Shown: positions 11,181-23,170, counted from the stretch's first letter. The stretch is DNA of 64,000 bases from Malaya genurostris (GCF_030247185.1 NC_080571.1:209618880-209682879); one strand, 5' to 3'. The notes: a model not told the origin generated them from the sequence alone. A program made the numbers and translations.

Positions 11181-11714
11181 TTGGGTGTATTTGGTTCGAT
11201 TTTTCAGTGTGATGTATAAAAACACGCTCCGGAAAATGAAATTTGTGTACTTATCAGAAAAGCAGTCTCATTTTCAATGTTTTACTGTCTCATTCGTAAA
11301 TGACCGACACCAGAACAAACGAGGAGAGACGAAGCATTTTCGTTTCTCATCGAAAAAATGTGACAATACGAAACCAAACTAACGTCTTCAGGTAGCAACA
11401 GCAGAATTTCAATTCTCATTTTTTCATCGATGTATTGAAAATATGTGACGCTTGGGTATAAAAAGTGACTAAAATATGGCAAATCGAAGTAATTGAATAT
11501 CGACACTGCATACTATGTGATTTTCACTGAAAACTGCAAATGACTGAAAGGGCAAATGAAAGAAAAAACACAATTTTGAAACTATTGTCCCGCTTATGTC
11601 ATTGACTGGACATGGATTACGTTCTCATAGTTTGCAAGCGAAGCTGAGAGTGACAGTAATTTCTTGTCATTTTCGTCTATTTTTCAGTCAATAAAAATGA
11701 CTTTTATTAGCTCT
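11181..11714. other. Unassigned AT-rich DNA
   Basis: Short overlapping frames on both strands only. A diffuse mirror-like similarity exists between about 11220-11340 and 11350-11460 (CGAAAATG/CATTTTC blocks on opposite strands), suggesting an old foldback sequence; not resolvable by eye. Confidence 0.25.
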
Positions 11715-11975
11715 GCTTATCAGCCTGTGATTCCTGAACTGGAAGTCGTATCAGGATGAAATTCGTTAGGGTTGTATGGGATTGTATGACCTTTAGTTTT
11801 AGATTAAGCTTGTGAAAATTGGATGATCGGTCTCGGAGAAAAGTGCATTTTTTAAGTTCATTTTGCACATTTTACCCTGTAACTCCGGAACCGGAAGTTG
11901 GATCCATATGCAATTCAATAGCAGACTATGGGACTATAAAATTTTGAATTTGAATCTGAGTTTAAGGAAATCGGT
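11715..11975 (+). repeat. CCGGAA-type repeat units
   Basis: Two units with cores CCTGAACTGGAAGTCGTATC near 11733 and CTCCGGAACCGGAAGTTGGA near 11883, spaced about 150 bases, with the usual downstream GTGAAAATTGG and CGGAGAAAAGTG segments. Confidence 0.55.
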
Positions 11976-12011
11976 TGTGCGTTCTTGAACATTGCTTCCG
12001 GTTGGTTTTTA

Positions 12012-12085
12012 CTCCAGATGCGGCAATTTTACTTGTTGACGTATCCATTCTACCAGAAATGAACATCGTCGCTGAACACAATTTT
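12012..12085 (-). pseudogene. Tiny DD41D mariner fragment
   Basis: The minus strand encodes FSDDVHFW, a stop, NGYVNK, a stop, then NCRIWSKN. This is the block around the first catalytic aspartate of the rosa-type transposase, seen intact in the copy at 20005-20929. Two in-frame stops mark it as dead. Nothing recognisable of the gene lies either side, so it is a remnant of about 25 codons. Confidence 0.65.
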
Positions 12086-12110
12086 TCGAAAAAAAATTGG
12101 ATCTTCCTCT

Positions 12111-12838
12111 AACTTTGCCAGCGTCCATTCATGATTAAATTATTGACCAAACGACGATTTATGATTAAATTCTAGACTAAACTGAACAAGTTTGACAATG
12201 ACACAAGACACGATTCATGCGTGATTTATCAAAAACAGTGTTGCCAAAAGATACCAGAAAAAAATCACCCTTTACGTGAAACAGCAGAAGAAACTCATTT
12301 TTTTTGTTACAAATTAGCTTATGAAATTTCAGGAAGAATACCTAAAACGAATTCTACCGTTCATTGAAACACATGAAGTCCCTCCAACGTTAAGGAAACT
12401 AGTTGGAAGGATTGATTCGCACGACTTATTTTCTTATTTATTCCACGAGAAGAAAAATTCAGATTTTTTCTAAATAGATGCATTTTTGGCAGAACGAAGC
12501 CAAAAACTAATTATGCTCGTAAAGTTTATACTTTCACATCTAGGATAAAATTTCGATCGTTTTGTGAATATTTTTCCAATCCCTATATTTATGAGCGAAC
12601 TCAAAGTTTTTGATATTTGAGTTATATTGAAAGATGTAATCTCACGGTGGAAAGAGTTTTTCCATGTTTGATTGTAATAGAACTCGTGTTTATTCAATAC
12701 CTTGATTATGATCATTTCTTTGATTTTTAAATTGAAATAATACTGAAGAAGTTCTGAAGATCGAAAGCTCGGGTCCAGTAAGATACTATTTGTCAAAAGA
12801 TGATGTATTCTATTCGAAAAAGTAATAAAAATGTACGA
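12111..12838. other. Unassigned AT-rich DNA
   Basis: A 108-residue minus frame (12470-12796) has no recognisable domain and composition typical of chance frames in AT-rich DNA. No repeat family of the window is evident. Confidence 0.3.
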
Positions 12839-12840
12839 AA

Positions 12841-15800
12841 AAACGTGATTAATCCACCTAACAGTGAGATGATACCTTTTTTATCAATCCACATGTGTTT
12901 TTTGCATGGATATTCTTAGGTGTTTGAGTTCTCGTGACATTATTTTAATTATCGTCGTTTTAAACGGCGAATTGAGATTTTAATCACTCACTACTCTGTA
13001 ATGCAAATCTGTATCTAATTTCAATCTTAACGTGTGACAATCGATTGAACATTCCATGAGATGAATTTTTGTTTTTGAAGTTCAATTTGGCGAAAATGAT
13101 CGAGAAATTTTGAGAAAATGATTGAGTTTTGAGAAACGATTCGATACTGGAACCGGAATTCTTGAATCGGTGTAGCCGAAATCAGTTGAATTCACCTGAG
13201 GAGTGTGTGAGTGTGTGACATCTTTGAGAAATTGTAGTGCGAATTAAAATTTGGGGGTACATTCCGAATCCAAAAACGAATACCGCTTAAACTGAAGAAA
13301 AATTTCTTTGGTAATCAACCATCCAAATCTGCCAACCCGATAAACCTGATTAATTTATGATAAATGGACATATTTATCTCCTTAACCAGAGGTCGGATCG
13401 GACTATAAAGTAAGATGTTTTAAAGGATTTTAAGACCTTTCATTTGAATCTTAGATCGGTTCAGTCATCTACGAGAAAAATGAATTGCATTATTTTAATT
13501 TCGTTTCACATATCATCCTGTGGTTTCGCAATCAGAAGTCGGATCCAAACGTAATTCAGGAACCTTGTTTGGAAATATACGACTTTTCATATGAATCTGA
13601 GTTTGTAGAAAACGGTTTAGCCATCTCCGAGAAAATTGAGTGAAATTATTTGTCACACACGCATTTGCTGATCTCGACGAACTGATTCGAAAGGTATATG
13701 GGTGTTATGTTTTTCCAGCATTTATTGCTGTAATTAGTTTAAAACAATATAGTTATGGAATTGCTTTCAACTCGAATATTCTGCCATCATCTGGTTTACA
13801 TATTCGAACGATTATGTTGCCAAAAACGAACCGTGCTAAAATCGGTCCGAGGCAAATTGTCATGAAAACGAATGTTGTACACAGTCTTTTTGGTACTTAG
13901 AAACAATTGTATGTAACAGTTCAAAAAATCGTGTTTCACGTTGCTCCCAAGCATTGCTTTGTCATACAGCGCTCAAAACTCCTACTGCTGGAATAGGGAG
14001 AAAAGTCGCTTATACAAAAATGTCAATATCTCCGTTGAAAATGGACGGATTTTAACAATCTATGGCTTGTTGGATAGTTATTACCGTGTGGAATCGAAGT
14101 ATAGAAACATATTCTGTTTTCAAGGTCAAAAGTGACAGATACTGTCAAAAAACTGAAAATTTTGACATACAACTTCGTATAACTCAAAAAATAAACATCC
14201 GATCTCAAAACAATTCAATAGCGTTCTGGGTGACGGGGAGACCTTTCATTTGCGACTAGTTTGATCAAAATCGGTCCAGCCATCTCTGAGATCTCGACCT
14301 CTTAATTGACAACATACATACAGACACACACACGGACATTTGTTCAGTTCGTCGAGTTGAATCGATTGGTATATGACATACGGCCCTCCGGGCCTAGGAA
14401 AATCTTTCTAAAGTTTGAGCGATTTCTATACCTATTTTTACCTTTTTTTATATATATAAAAAATAGGTATAGAATTCGCTCAAACTTTCGAAAAATTTTC
14501 CGAGGACCGGAGGGCCGAATGTCATATACCAGTCGATTCAGCTCGACGAACTGAGCAAGTGTCTGTGTGTGTGTATGTGTGTGTGTCTGTATGTGTGTTG
14601 TCAACTAAGAGGTCGAGATCTCAGAGATGGCTGGACCGATTTTGATCAAACTAGTCGCAAATGAAAGGTCTCCCCGTCACCCAAAACGCTATTGAATGGT
14701 TTTGAGATCGGATGTTTACTTTTTGAGTTATTCGAAATTTTATGTCAAAATTTTCAGTTTTTTGACAGTATCTGTCACAATTGACCTTGAAAACAGAATA
14801 TGTTTTCAGACTTAGATTCCGCACGATAATACCTATTCAACAAGCCATAGATTGTTAAAATCCGTCCATTTTTAACGGAGATATCGAAATTTTTGTGTAA
14901 ACGACTTTTCCCCCTATCCCAGCAGTAGGAGTTTTGAGCGCTGTATGACAAAGCAATGCTTGGGAGCAACGGAAAACACGATTTTTTATTCTGTTACATA
15001 CAATTGTTTCTAAGTACCAAAAAGACTGTGTACAGCATCCTTTTTCATGACAATTTGCCTCGGACCGATTTTAGCACGGCTCGTTTTTGGCAACATAATC
15101 GTTCGAATATGACATATATAAACCAGATGATGGCAGATTTTTTTAAATTATATTGTTTTAAACTACTTACAGCAATAAATGCTGGAAGAACATAACATCC
15201 ATATACCATTCGAATCAGTTCGTCGAGATCAGCAAATGCGTGTGTGACAAATAATTTCACTCAATTTTCTCTGAAAATTTCTTTTCTACAAATTCAGATT
15301 CATACGAAAAGTCGTATGCTCCCAAACAAAGTTCCTTAATTATGTTTGGTTCCGACCTCTGGTTATGTTATTTCGAACCCCTCGTCGAAGCTGAACACCT
15401 ATGAAATAGAGATATGTCAAAAAACAGGATAGCAAGTGAAATCAAGCGGAAGCAGATTCTAAAGGTGGAACTTATAAGAGCAGTTCATATTAAAAATAGA
15501 CTTCAGTATAAAGTTAGATTAAAATTCTATTATTGAAACGTGGTGATCTCACATGAACTCTTAAAACTAATCTTAGCACGCAGTTGTATTGGCTTAACTT
15601 AAGTATGCATTAATTACAAAACTTTAACCTGAATTTATTATGAACTATGAATTAAATTGTAATAGGTATCAAGTGAACTGTAACACCCTGACGCCACACT
15701 ATAAGGCATTTATACATATATATTTATATACTTATCGGATAAAAGGTAATATATAACTGAATGCGAATATTTGAGTAGCTCAAACCTAACCTAATTATAG

Positions 15801-16370
15801 TTGCTCTACGTGGAATAGAAGGCAACAATACGCTACACCTGCTAGTGCCTTTAGACGTAAGATTGATAAACATTTGGTATATCTGTACTGAAATCATTAA
15901 TTTTAGGAATTTTATAATCCTCGCTCATAAAGATTATTAAATCGGAAAAGCCGCCTTTTATTACCACAACATACATACAAAAATTAATTAATTTTATCCA
16001 ATTATGCTTCAAAGTTGGACTCAAAACTGTTGTAATTTATTCGTCATATGGCCATACGAATCGGTTTGGGTTATGCTGGTTTCTGAATACCGGCTCTGGA
16101 AGTACCTTAAATTACCGTAAACTCTAAAGTGGAACTTACATATCATGGCATGTTTAATCGATTATCACACTTCTAGACTTAAATTCGATCCTATTTGCAG
16201 TTTCGACATTACAGAGTAATGAGTGATTAAAATCTCAAATTGTCGCTTTAAACGACGGTCATTAAAATAATGCCATGAAAACTTAAACACCGAAGAATAT
16301 TCATGCAAAAAACACATGCGGATTGATAAAAAAAGGTATCATCTCACTGCTAGGTGGATTAATCACGTTT
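12841..16370. repeat. Giant imperfect palindrome centred near 14449
   Basis: The left arm (12841-14440) recurs in reverse complement in the right arm (14458-16370). Matching landmarks include TAGGTGGATTAATCACGTTT (16351-16370) against 12841-12860, the CAGTTCGTCGAG block at 14345 against 14553, and GTCACACACGCATTTGCTGA at 13652 against 15248. From 13652 to 15248 paired coordinates add to 28898-28900, so the inner 1.6 kb is almost free of net indels. The right arm lacks about 150 bases near 13400-13540 and has roughly 460 extra bases between 15363 and 16140. Matching frames of 64-86 codons in both arms are consequences of the symmetry and have no recognised product. Confidence 0.85.
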
Positions 16371-16372
16371 TT

Positions 16373-17738
16373 ATATATAAAAAAAAGGTAAACATGACTC
16401 TCCTGCAAAAGTGTTTTTAGGGATTCTTGAAACAGAACATCGAATCCAAATGGAATCCTGAGTTCATTTTCAAGTGATAATCTTAACCGATTCAAATGTC
16501 AAAAATAAGATAGTTATACAAAACAATGTCAACTTTACCATAGTGGTCTGTCGAAACTTTTCGACTAAAGCAAAATCGGTTGCCCAAAGTGAACCTTATG
16601 CCACCTTCCAATCAACATGACCTCCCATCATTTAGTGAAAGTGTTCTTAATGACTTCGAAAACCACGGGCGGTTCATCGACACGCTACTGCCAATCTCCT
16701 GCTGGGAGCAGCATTCGCACTGAGCTCTTGACAAAATCAGAGCATTAAAAATGTTAAGTAGCGATTGTGCGGGGAAACAAATCCAACCGGATGATGTCAT
16801 CCATCCCACCAGGATACAACAAAAAAAAAACCCCTAAATCTGTTTTGAATAGTAAATGGAGCATACCGAACCCACGGCGATGAAGTGGGTTTGCTCAACT
16901 TGATACATTATTATTGTTATTCTATTCGAAACAACATTAACTGGGTCCGGTCACCCTTCGCATTTTACCCTGACTGAGCTGGTTGGCACGATTTGCTACC
17001 CTCACTCGGGTGCGGGTGCAAGCTATTTTTTCCTCCAGTCACCAGATTATATCCGCAGTCACCGCAAATATGCTTTTCTTTCCTGCTCAGTGCAATTCAA
17101 CCGTGGTTTCGCCTCTTTGCTTTGGTTACCAAACGGGAAGATTGGTAAAAAATTAACGTGGGGTGAGAAGAGCATCATTTAGCGAATAAAGAAGAAAAAC
17201 CCGGCAAAACAACTGGCGACAACAATGATGATGAAGAAATAATCCCGAGCCCAACGCGAATAACAATGAGTGGTGGCCAAGTGGCAGATTCACGGCAGGG
17301 AAAGTGGGAAAACAACTTCAATAGCTACGGTGGAAGTACGCGTCGTGACTTTTTTTATCGCTTTTGAACGCTTCCGTTAAATGTCGGATGTTGTTTGTTT
17401 TGTACAAAGCATTAGTGTGCGCTTCATCCTAAACAGTTTTTCCAGCCGACAATAGAAATTAGAAGCATTTTTGGTGTTTTGTACAAGCATTACACATGCA
17501 ATTCTTTAAAAAATAATAATTTTCCCTCGTTTTTTTGGTGATTTGAATTGATTTAATATAATTTACAGAATATGTCACTACAAAGAATCAACTATTTTAT
17601 CTTAGTCCTATTTACTAGTTTATTTTGTAGCAGACAACTTCATTTAGAAAACAATAAGGAAGTTTTAATTCGTAACGCGATAGTATTTATAATTTTCCTT
17701 TAGTTTTCACGAATGAGTACTGTGAATCAAGACCAAGG
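16373..17738. other. Apparently low-copy noncoding DNA
   Basis: The stretch contains GC-richer patches (about 16600-16830 and 16930-17340) and no copy of the repeat families seen elsewhere. No recognisable protein is encoded. It may be host intergenic or intronic sequence. Confidence 0.3.
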
Positions 17739-18235
17739 ATGGCGTTTATCGTATCAAAGAACGCTCACTAGCAACTCTTCACACGATTCAATCAGTGCCA
17801 TCAAAGAGAGACGGATATCATCGCAGCAACAAAAAACCGGCATGGTTCATTTAACATAGAATAGACACCAGTGCGAGAGCGAATTTCTCTCGATGACCTG
17901 TCTGAGAATCATCAGGCTAGCTCGCTGCTGTGGGGATTCTCTCTGAAGCAACAAACGGTCGCTTATTCTCGTTTCGCGATCCGATTCTGTATGGGTAGTG
18001 GATAATTGCCATAGAATCATTTTACTATTGCCGTAGATTCTAACTATGTGCATATAACCTTTGTATAAGATGTGTTTATGAAAATGTATGTGAATGCTCC
18101 ACACAAGGGTTTTGAAATATTGCAACCTAGTATGAGAATCATCAAGTCGAATCATCGATTCGATTTTCTGCGATAATTGTCAACTTGTGATTCTCTCTTG
18201 GTAGATTCCACACAGCAACGATCATTATCAGACTG
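17739..18235. repeat. Dispersed 0.5-kb repeat, copy 1
   Basis: The segment aligns over nearly its whole length in the same orientation with 45068-45560. Both contain CAACTCTTCACACGATTCAA, CAGTGCCATCAAAGAGAGAC and an ATCATCAAGT...CATCG end. No coding frame is conserved between the copies. The second copy interrupts another repeat, so it is a mobile unit of unknown class. Confidence 0.65.
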
Positions 18236-18492
18236 TATTTTTAAGGGCCGTGAAATACTCAGAGTGTGAAGTGGAGCGAAGAAATGTAGAAAAATTCTCT
18301 CGCGGTTCATGCTTTGAGATGCTCGAGTTCTTGTAGCATCTTATACCGGATTGAAAATGTTGTATACAATATTGATAAAGCTTGCTTCAGATAGAATTGG
18401 AACAAAGACAATTGCATGTATTTCAGTTATTCAAGATCTTTTTTTATACAAATGTAGCGTTTTCTTCATACTTTTAAGAAAAAATACGAGTA

Positions 18493-19139
18493 AAATTATT
18501 CGTCATGGTTTCGAAGGAATTCTCGAATTTTTCCTGTAACACGGCTCATTAGGCGGTGCACACCTTCTTCGTACATCGTCTTAACTATCTTATTCCACCA
18601 GGTCGTCATCTGATTGATGTCTTTGACAAACTTTCCCTTTGCCTTGAGGCTCCTCTTCATGATTGCCCAGTATTTCTCAATAGGGCGGAACTGGGGGCAG
18701 TTGGGTGGGTTAAGGTTTTTCGGAACAAACTGGACCCCTTTCTCTGCATACCATTCTTGAACGACTTTGCTGTAATGACAGCTTGTCAAATCTGGCCAAA
18801 ACATTACGGGATGGTCGTGGGATCGAATGAACGGCAAAATTCTTTTTTGGAGACACTCTTTTTGGTATAGTTCCGATGTCATTGTCTAATTTGTAACGAA
18901 CACTTTCGTTTTTTTGCTGCACTTCACAGCTGCAAATGCCCTGCCAAATCATAAATTTTCTTGCAAATTTATCGGCATAAACAAATTTAAATTTGGCTGG
19001 AACATCCCTCGAGCCGTTACCAAGTAAAACTTTTGACCTGGGATTTACCCGAAGTTAGCCTTGACATAGGTTTCATCGTCCATCAGAAGACACCCGTCGA
19101 TTTTGGTCAGCACCTGGTCATATAGGGACCGTGCACGAG
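18493..19139 (-). pseudogene. ITmD37E transposase, C-terminal two thirds
   Basis: The minus strand encodes MDDETYVKANFG (first catalytic aspartate), a stop, then MIWQGICSCEV, and in another frame MTSELYQKECLQKRILPF, PVMFWPDLTSCHYSK and FRPIEKYWAIMKRSL. The aspartate of FWPDL and the glutamate of FRPIE are separated by 37 residues, the DD37E spacing that defines ITmD37E Tc1/mariner transposases. The frame closes after REFLRNHDE. The N-terminal HTH part of what appears to be the same gene lies at 21139-21499, so the gene was cut by a roughly 2-kb insertion after about codon 120. One stop and one frameshift add to the damage. Confidence 0.85.
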
Positions 19140-20002
19140 GGCGTGGTTTAGTGCCCGGCGACGACAGCGCACGAGGCGGCGAGTGGAAAAAATAATGCTA
19201 CCATAGCAAAACTTGTAAACTGAGTTTGAAAATACTTTCTAGCGTATTTTCTCTGCGGATATTTTCCGAACCCTATGGAACTATTCGCGTGTGGTGCGAA
19301 CGATTGTTCAACATCGACTGGCTATTAAATTTTGAATCGAATTATTCATTCTGTATCTAAATACGGCCACGTTATTTTCTGTCATTGCAGTTGGATTTGT
19401 GTATAATATTTGTCATATTCACTCAAACTCAAACACTCAAACGATATTCTCAGCACATTAAATGATTTTTCAATCGACTTGACCGGAAACACTGAAAAAT
19501 ATCTTGCTAAAACATTCTAATTTCAGACCTTTTGTAAAAATTGCTTCTGTGTAATTTCTTTTTATACTTTCACTCAAAGAAAATACCCCAATTAAAAGTT
19601 TAAATATTTTTTAAATGAAGTAAGTTTATCTCAAAGTTATTCTTACTTTCGCTGAATTGCAATTATTACACCACTTGCTATTACTTTATTTTCAGAGCAA
19701 AATAGGCCCAAATAACTTTCCATCCGTCAAACTTTGAAATAGGCTACAGTTTTAGATAAATTTAACTACTCGATACAAAATAACTGCCCGACTGTCAAAT
19801 TTTAACTAAAAGTTCAAATAATTCGCAGGATGGTCCATACTCTTAGAATGGAGGAAGAAAATAAATTGTAATCGTAAAAAAGCTAGCAATCTCACGAGTA
19901 GCCAGTTTGACGTATATAGAAAATACGAGTCACGAAGCTAACAACAAATAATCATTTTATTGAAACGCTGAACTGTTTTGCCTTTCTCATATAGAAAGGT
20001 TA
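19140..20002. repeat. Noncoding insertion DNA, left of the rosa element
   Basis: This stretch separates the two ITmD37E halves together with the rosa element and 20932-21138. It starts with a CG-rich GTGCCCGGCGACGACAGCGC patch and becomes AT-rich. Near 19297 it shares a short string with the left edge of the window. The right end (CTCATATAGAAAGGTTA) belongs to a repeat that continues beyond the rosa insertion. Confidence 0.45.
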
Positions 20003-20004
20003 TA

Positions 20005-20929
20005 AAGGGTGATTTTTTAAGAGCTTGAGAACTTTTTTAAACAATAAAACGCATAAAATTTGCAAAATCTCATCGGTTCTTTATTTTAAACGTTAGATTG
20101 GTACATGACATTTACTTTTTGAAGATAATTTCATTTAAATGTTGACCGCGGCTGCGTCTTAGGTGGTCCATTCGGAAAATCCGCTTTTTTATCGACAAAT
20201 TTTGTTCAGCGATGAGGCTCATTTCTGGTTGAATGGCTACGTAAATAAGCAAAATTGCCGCATTTGGAGTGAAGAGCAACCAGAAGCCGTTCAAGAACTG
20301 CCCATGCATCCCGAAAAATGCACTGTTTGGTGTGGTTTGTACGCTGGTGGAATCATTGGACCGTATTTTTTCAAAGATGCTGTTGGACGCAACGTTACAG
20401 TGAATGGCGATCGTTATCGTTCGATGCTAACAAACTTTTTGTTGCCAAAAATGGAAGAACTGAACTTGGTAGACATGTGGTTTCAACAAGATGGCGCTAC
20501 ATGCCACACAGCTCGCGATTCTATGGCCATTTTGAGGGAAAACTTCGGAGAACAATTCATCTCAAGAAATGGACCGGTAAGTTGGCCACCAAGATCATGC
20601 GATTTGACGCCTTTAGACTATTTTTTGTGGGGCTACGTCAAGTCTAAAGTCTACAGAAATAAGCCAGTAACTATTCCAGCTTTGGAAGACAACATTTCCG
20701 AAGAAATTCGGGCTATTCCGGCCGAAATGCTCGAAAAAGTTGCCCAAAATTGGACTTTCCGAATGGACCACCTAAGACGCAGCCGCGGTCAACATTTAAA
20801 TGAAATTATCTTCAAAAAGTAAATGTCATGTACCAATCTAACGTTTAAAATAAAGAACCGATGAGATTTTGCAAATTTTATGCGTTTTATTGTTTAAAAA
20901 AGATCTCAAGCTCTTAAAAAATCACCCTT
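20005..20929 (+). mobile_element. Rearranged rosa-type (DD41D) mariner with 174-bp inverted ends
   Basis: The element is bordered by TA dinucleotides (20003-20004 and 20930-20931). Its first 174 bases (20005-20178) are the reverse complement of its last 174 (20756-20929) with a single mismatch. The left copy therefore includes the inverted last codons and 3' untranslated part of the transposase gene instead of the normal 5' end. The N-terminal half of the gene is missing. The flanking DNA reads through as ...AGAAAGGTTA/TACAATCACTTG..., consistent with insertion into a single TA. Confidence 0.85.
20163..20822 (+). CDS. DD41D transposase catalytic domain, 5' truncated
   Basis: The frame is open for 219 codons and carries the whole catalytic core: FSDEAHFWLNGYVNKQNCRIW (first aspartate, about residue 18), MWFQQDGATCHTA (second, about 109) and PPRSCDLTPLDYFLWG (third). 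The last two catalytic aspartates are 41 residues apart, which assigns it to the DD41D or rosa group of mariners. The frame opens from a GTG inside the inverted copy of the 3' end, so the first five or so codons are not native. The normal HTH DNA-binding domain, roughly 120-150 residues, is absent. A protein made from it could not be expected to bind ends or transpose. The core itself has no stop or frameshift, which argues for a young insertion. Confidence 0.85.
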   Translation: MVHSENPLFYRQILFSDEAHFWLNGYVNKQNCRIWSEEQPEAVQELPMHPEKCTVWCGLYAGGIIGPYFFKDAVGRNVTVNGDRYRSMLTNFLLPKMEELNLVDMWFQQDGATCHTARDSMAILRENFGEQFISRNGPVSWPPRSCDLTPLDYFLWGYVKSKVYRNKPVTIPALEDNISEEIRAIPAEMLEKVAQNWTFRMDHLRRSRGQHLNEIIFKK

Positions 20930-20931
20930 TA

Positions 20932-21138
20932 CAATCACTTGAAAATCGGCTAGTAAAAATTGGCCAAGTGTCATATGCCTTTCCACTCAGTTCGTCGAGC
21001 TGAGCAATCTATCTTTGTGTGTGTGTGTTTCTTAAAAATGACTTAATCGATATTGACCAACTTAGATCCAAATGAAAGGTCTCATGGTTGTACACGGAAT
21101 TCTTGAATTTCATCCGGATCCGACTTTCGGACCACACT
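20932..21138 (+). repeat. Dispersed repeat right of the rosa element
   Basis: It contains CTCAGTTCGTCGAGCTGAGC, a TGTGTGTG run, and an AAATGAAAGGTCTCATGGTT string ending in TTTCATCCGGATCCGACTTT. These are the same modules, in the same order, as in the palindrome at 13-15 kb and the CCGGAA-type units. It is the outer insertion that split the ITmD37E gene. Confidence 0.55.
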
Positions 21139-21499
21139 ATTCTGGTTTATGGTCCGATTTGGCTGTTTGCTAGCTCGATACGACTTGATTCCTTCCCAGA
21201 GTCGAGTTCTCCTCACGGTACTATGGGAAGCACCGAATTTTCTGGCCAAATCACGGTCCGACAGATTAGGATTCCTCTTAATCGTCTTCAAAATCTTACC
21301 ACGCAGCTTCCGGTCGACAGTTCCACTCCGACGATTTGCTTGAGGCTTCCGAATCGTTGTCAATGTTTCCTTATACCGTTTAATAACGCGCCATACGGTA
21401 TTTCTGGGCAATATCAACTGTTTAGCTAGCCTAGATGCAGATCACAATGGGTTTTCCAAATAACTGTGCACAATTTTTTCCCTTCTTTCGGCTTCCATG
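21139..21499 (-). pseudogene. ITmD37E transposase, N-terminal HTH domain
   Basis: On the minus strand the frame starts MEAERREKIVHSYLENPL, hits a stop and small shift, and continues RLAKQLILPRNTVWRVIKRY, NPNLSDRDLARKFGASHSTV and YRASKQPNRTINQNSVVRK. Two helix-turn-helix blocks of this kind bind the terminal repeats in Tc1/mariner transposases. The coding similarity ends at VVRK, where repeat DNA begins. The missing part, starting RARSLYDQVL, is found at about 19139 on the same strand. The two pieces add up to about 330 residues, the normal size of a transposase of this class. Confidence 0.8.
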
Positions 21500-23170
21500 T
21501 TGATTGTTTACAAAGTACAGTCGATTTGCGGAATGTCAAAAATCATACATGAAGCTGACACAATTCCCGACACGTGGGCGCCAAGAACTTCCAAATCCGT
21601 CCACCAGGAGCGCCACAATATGAGCAAAAGTTTGTTCCAATTCTAAATGAAGCAAGCTTTAAATATCGAGCAGCTTCTGTCAAACTTTCGGCAATCACCA
21701 ACACTGATCAAGACTTCCCGGGACTTCAGTATCGGATATTGTTGAAACGTTCACTCGTTTTGTAGTGCATCCGAGTATCTTGAAACTACCAAAACTACCA
21801 AATTAAACTAACAAATATCCCGTGACACTTCTGGAGTAGGCAGTAGTATCTACAGTCTCTAGTAACAACAAGGGTTGGACTAACATCCCTTCCCATTCCT
21901 TAGCCGATCTACACGGAAAGAAATCCGTTCCTGCTGTCATGATTAGAAAATCTTGAAACCAATCATTTTAACTTCCCATGAAACCATGAGCAAAAACTCT
22001 TTTCCCATAACAATTAATTATGGTTCGAAAATGCGTTACTTTAGGAATGTATTTCTTTCAAAGCTCGTAACTCCGATTTTCTTCCCGGATATCACTTTGA
22101 ACCCTCTGTCTCAAGTGATGTGATAGATTGCTTCATAGATTAATCTTAAGGCAAAAAGCAGACATTGAAAAGCAATTATTACCTACTTGATGTGACCGTT
22201 GTTGCTAGATTTATATTCCGAGAGCTAGCGTATACCAAAAAATAAATTCGATTGTGAATTTGGAACACCATCTAACGAAAATCAGAAAAAAACACTTTTG
22301 TTCAACCACTTTGATTAATTTGTTTCAAAGATATAGCAACACAAGCTATGTGGATTCACCTAAATATTTTGAATAAGGCAATTTCGCAGACGATGTTTTG
22401 AAAACATAAAAGGGAAAATCACACGTGTTTTTTTTCATCCAATTCGTGTTTAAATTCTGAAACACAAAATCAAAACTGGAGCAATGAACGCAAGTAAATA
22501 CGTTATTTTAGGCGTCGTCGTTTTTCAAAAACATAATATTTTCATTGTTAGTGATTCTGATAAAAAAACAGTTCGACGTGCTTTTCACTATTATGCTATT
22601 CAAATGTGCATCATTTGAGACATTAGTTAAAATCGCATAAAAACTACGTTCATCACACCATTCCGTTTAATTCATATTTGAAATCTTTACATTTTAAAAC
22701 AAAATGCCTGAATTTATGTTGCAAAAATTACCATCGTAGCAGAAATACGCCTGAAGTTATACACAACAACTTCAAGTGCATTACGTTTAAATTTCAGCGA
22801 AATCAGTCCAAATGATCCGAGAAGTTTTAATCATGGTGTATTATCATAGCATGAAAATATATTATTTTCCTCAAATCATGACTCGATTTGCTCATTTCTA
22901 GAATCGATATTTTGCCCGTGCACGTTCGGGCCTGACCGGCATCGGTACTGATCAAGGAACTCTGGAGTTACCAGAAGATGTACATTGAAGGATGATGTTG
23001 CCAGTTTGCAATCATCATAATTAACAAATTTGACAACCAAAACTAGAAGTGCCCATGTTATTTCATTTTCCCTTAAGAAAATCTAAAATTTCGATGTATT
23101 TTAACCAAGTCTAAAAATGAATGAAAACTAGTGTAGATAAGTAGCTTGAACTAAATATCTATCATACCTA
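21500..23170. other. Unassigned DNA with one dispersed repeat fragment
   Basis: No supported gene. The interval 21800-21905 on the minus strand (GTTAGTCC...TTGTTGTTACTAGAGAC...CACGGGATA) resembles 24866-24945 on the plus strand, so it is a fragment of a dispersed repeat. The remainder is AT-rich. Confidence 0.35.

Noticed and set aside
13640..15260. Paired small frames at 13640-13900 and 15045-15260, and at 13941-14135 and 14775-14969, as a conserved gene pair
   Set aside because: They match only because the region is a palindrome; no domain and no codon-level conservation is evident.
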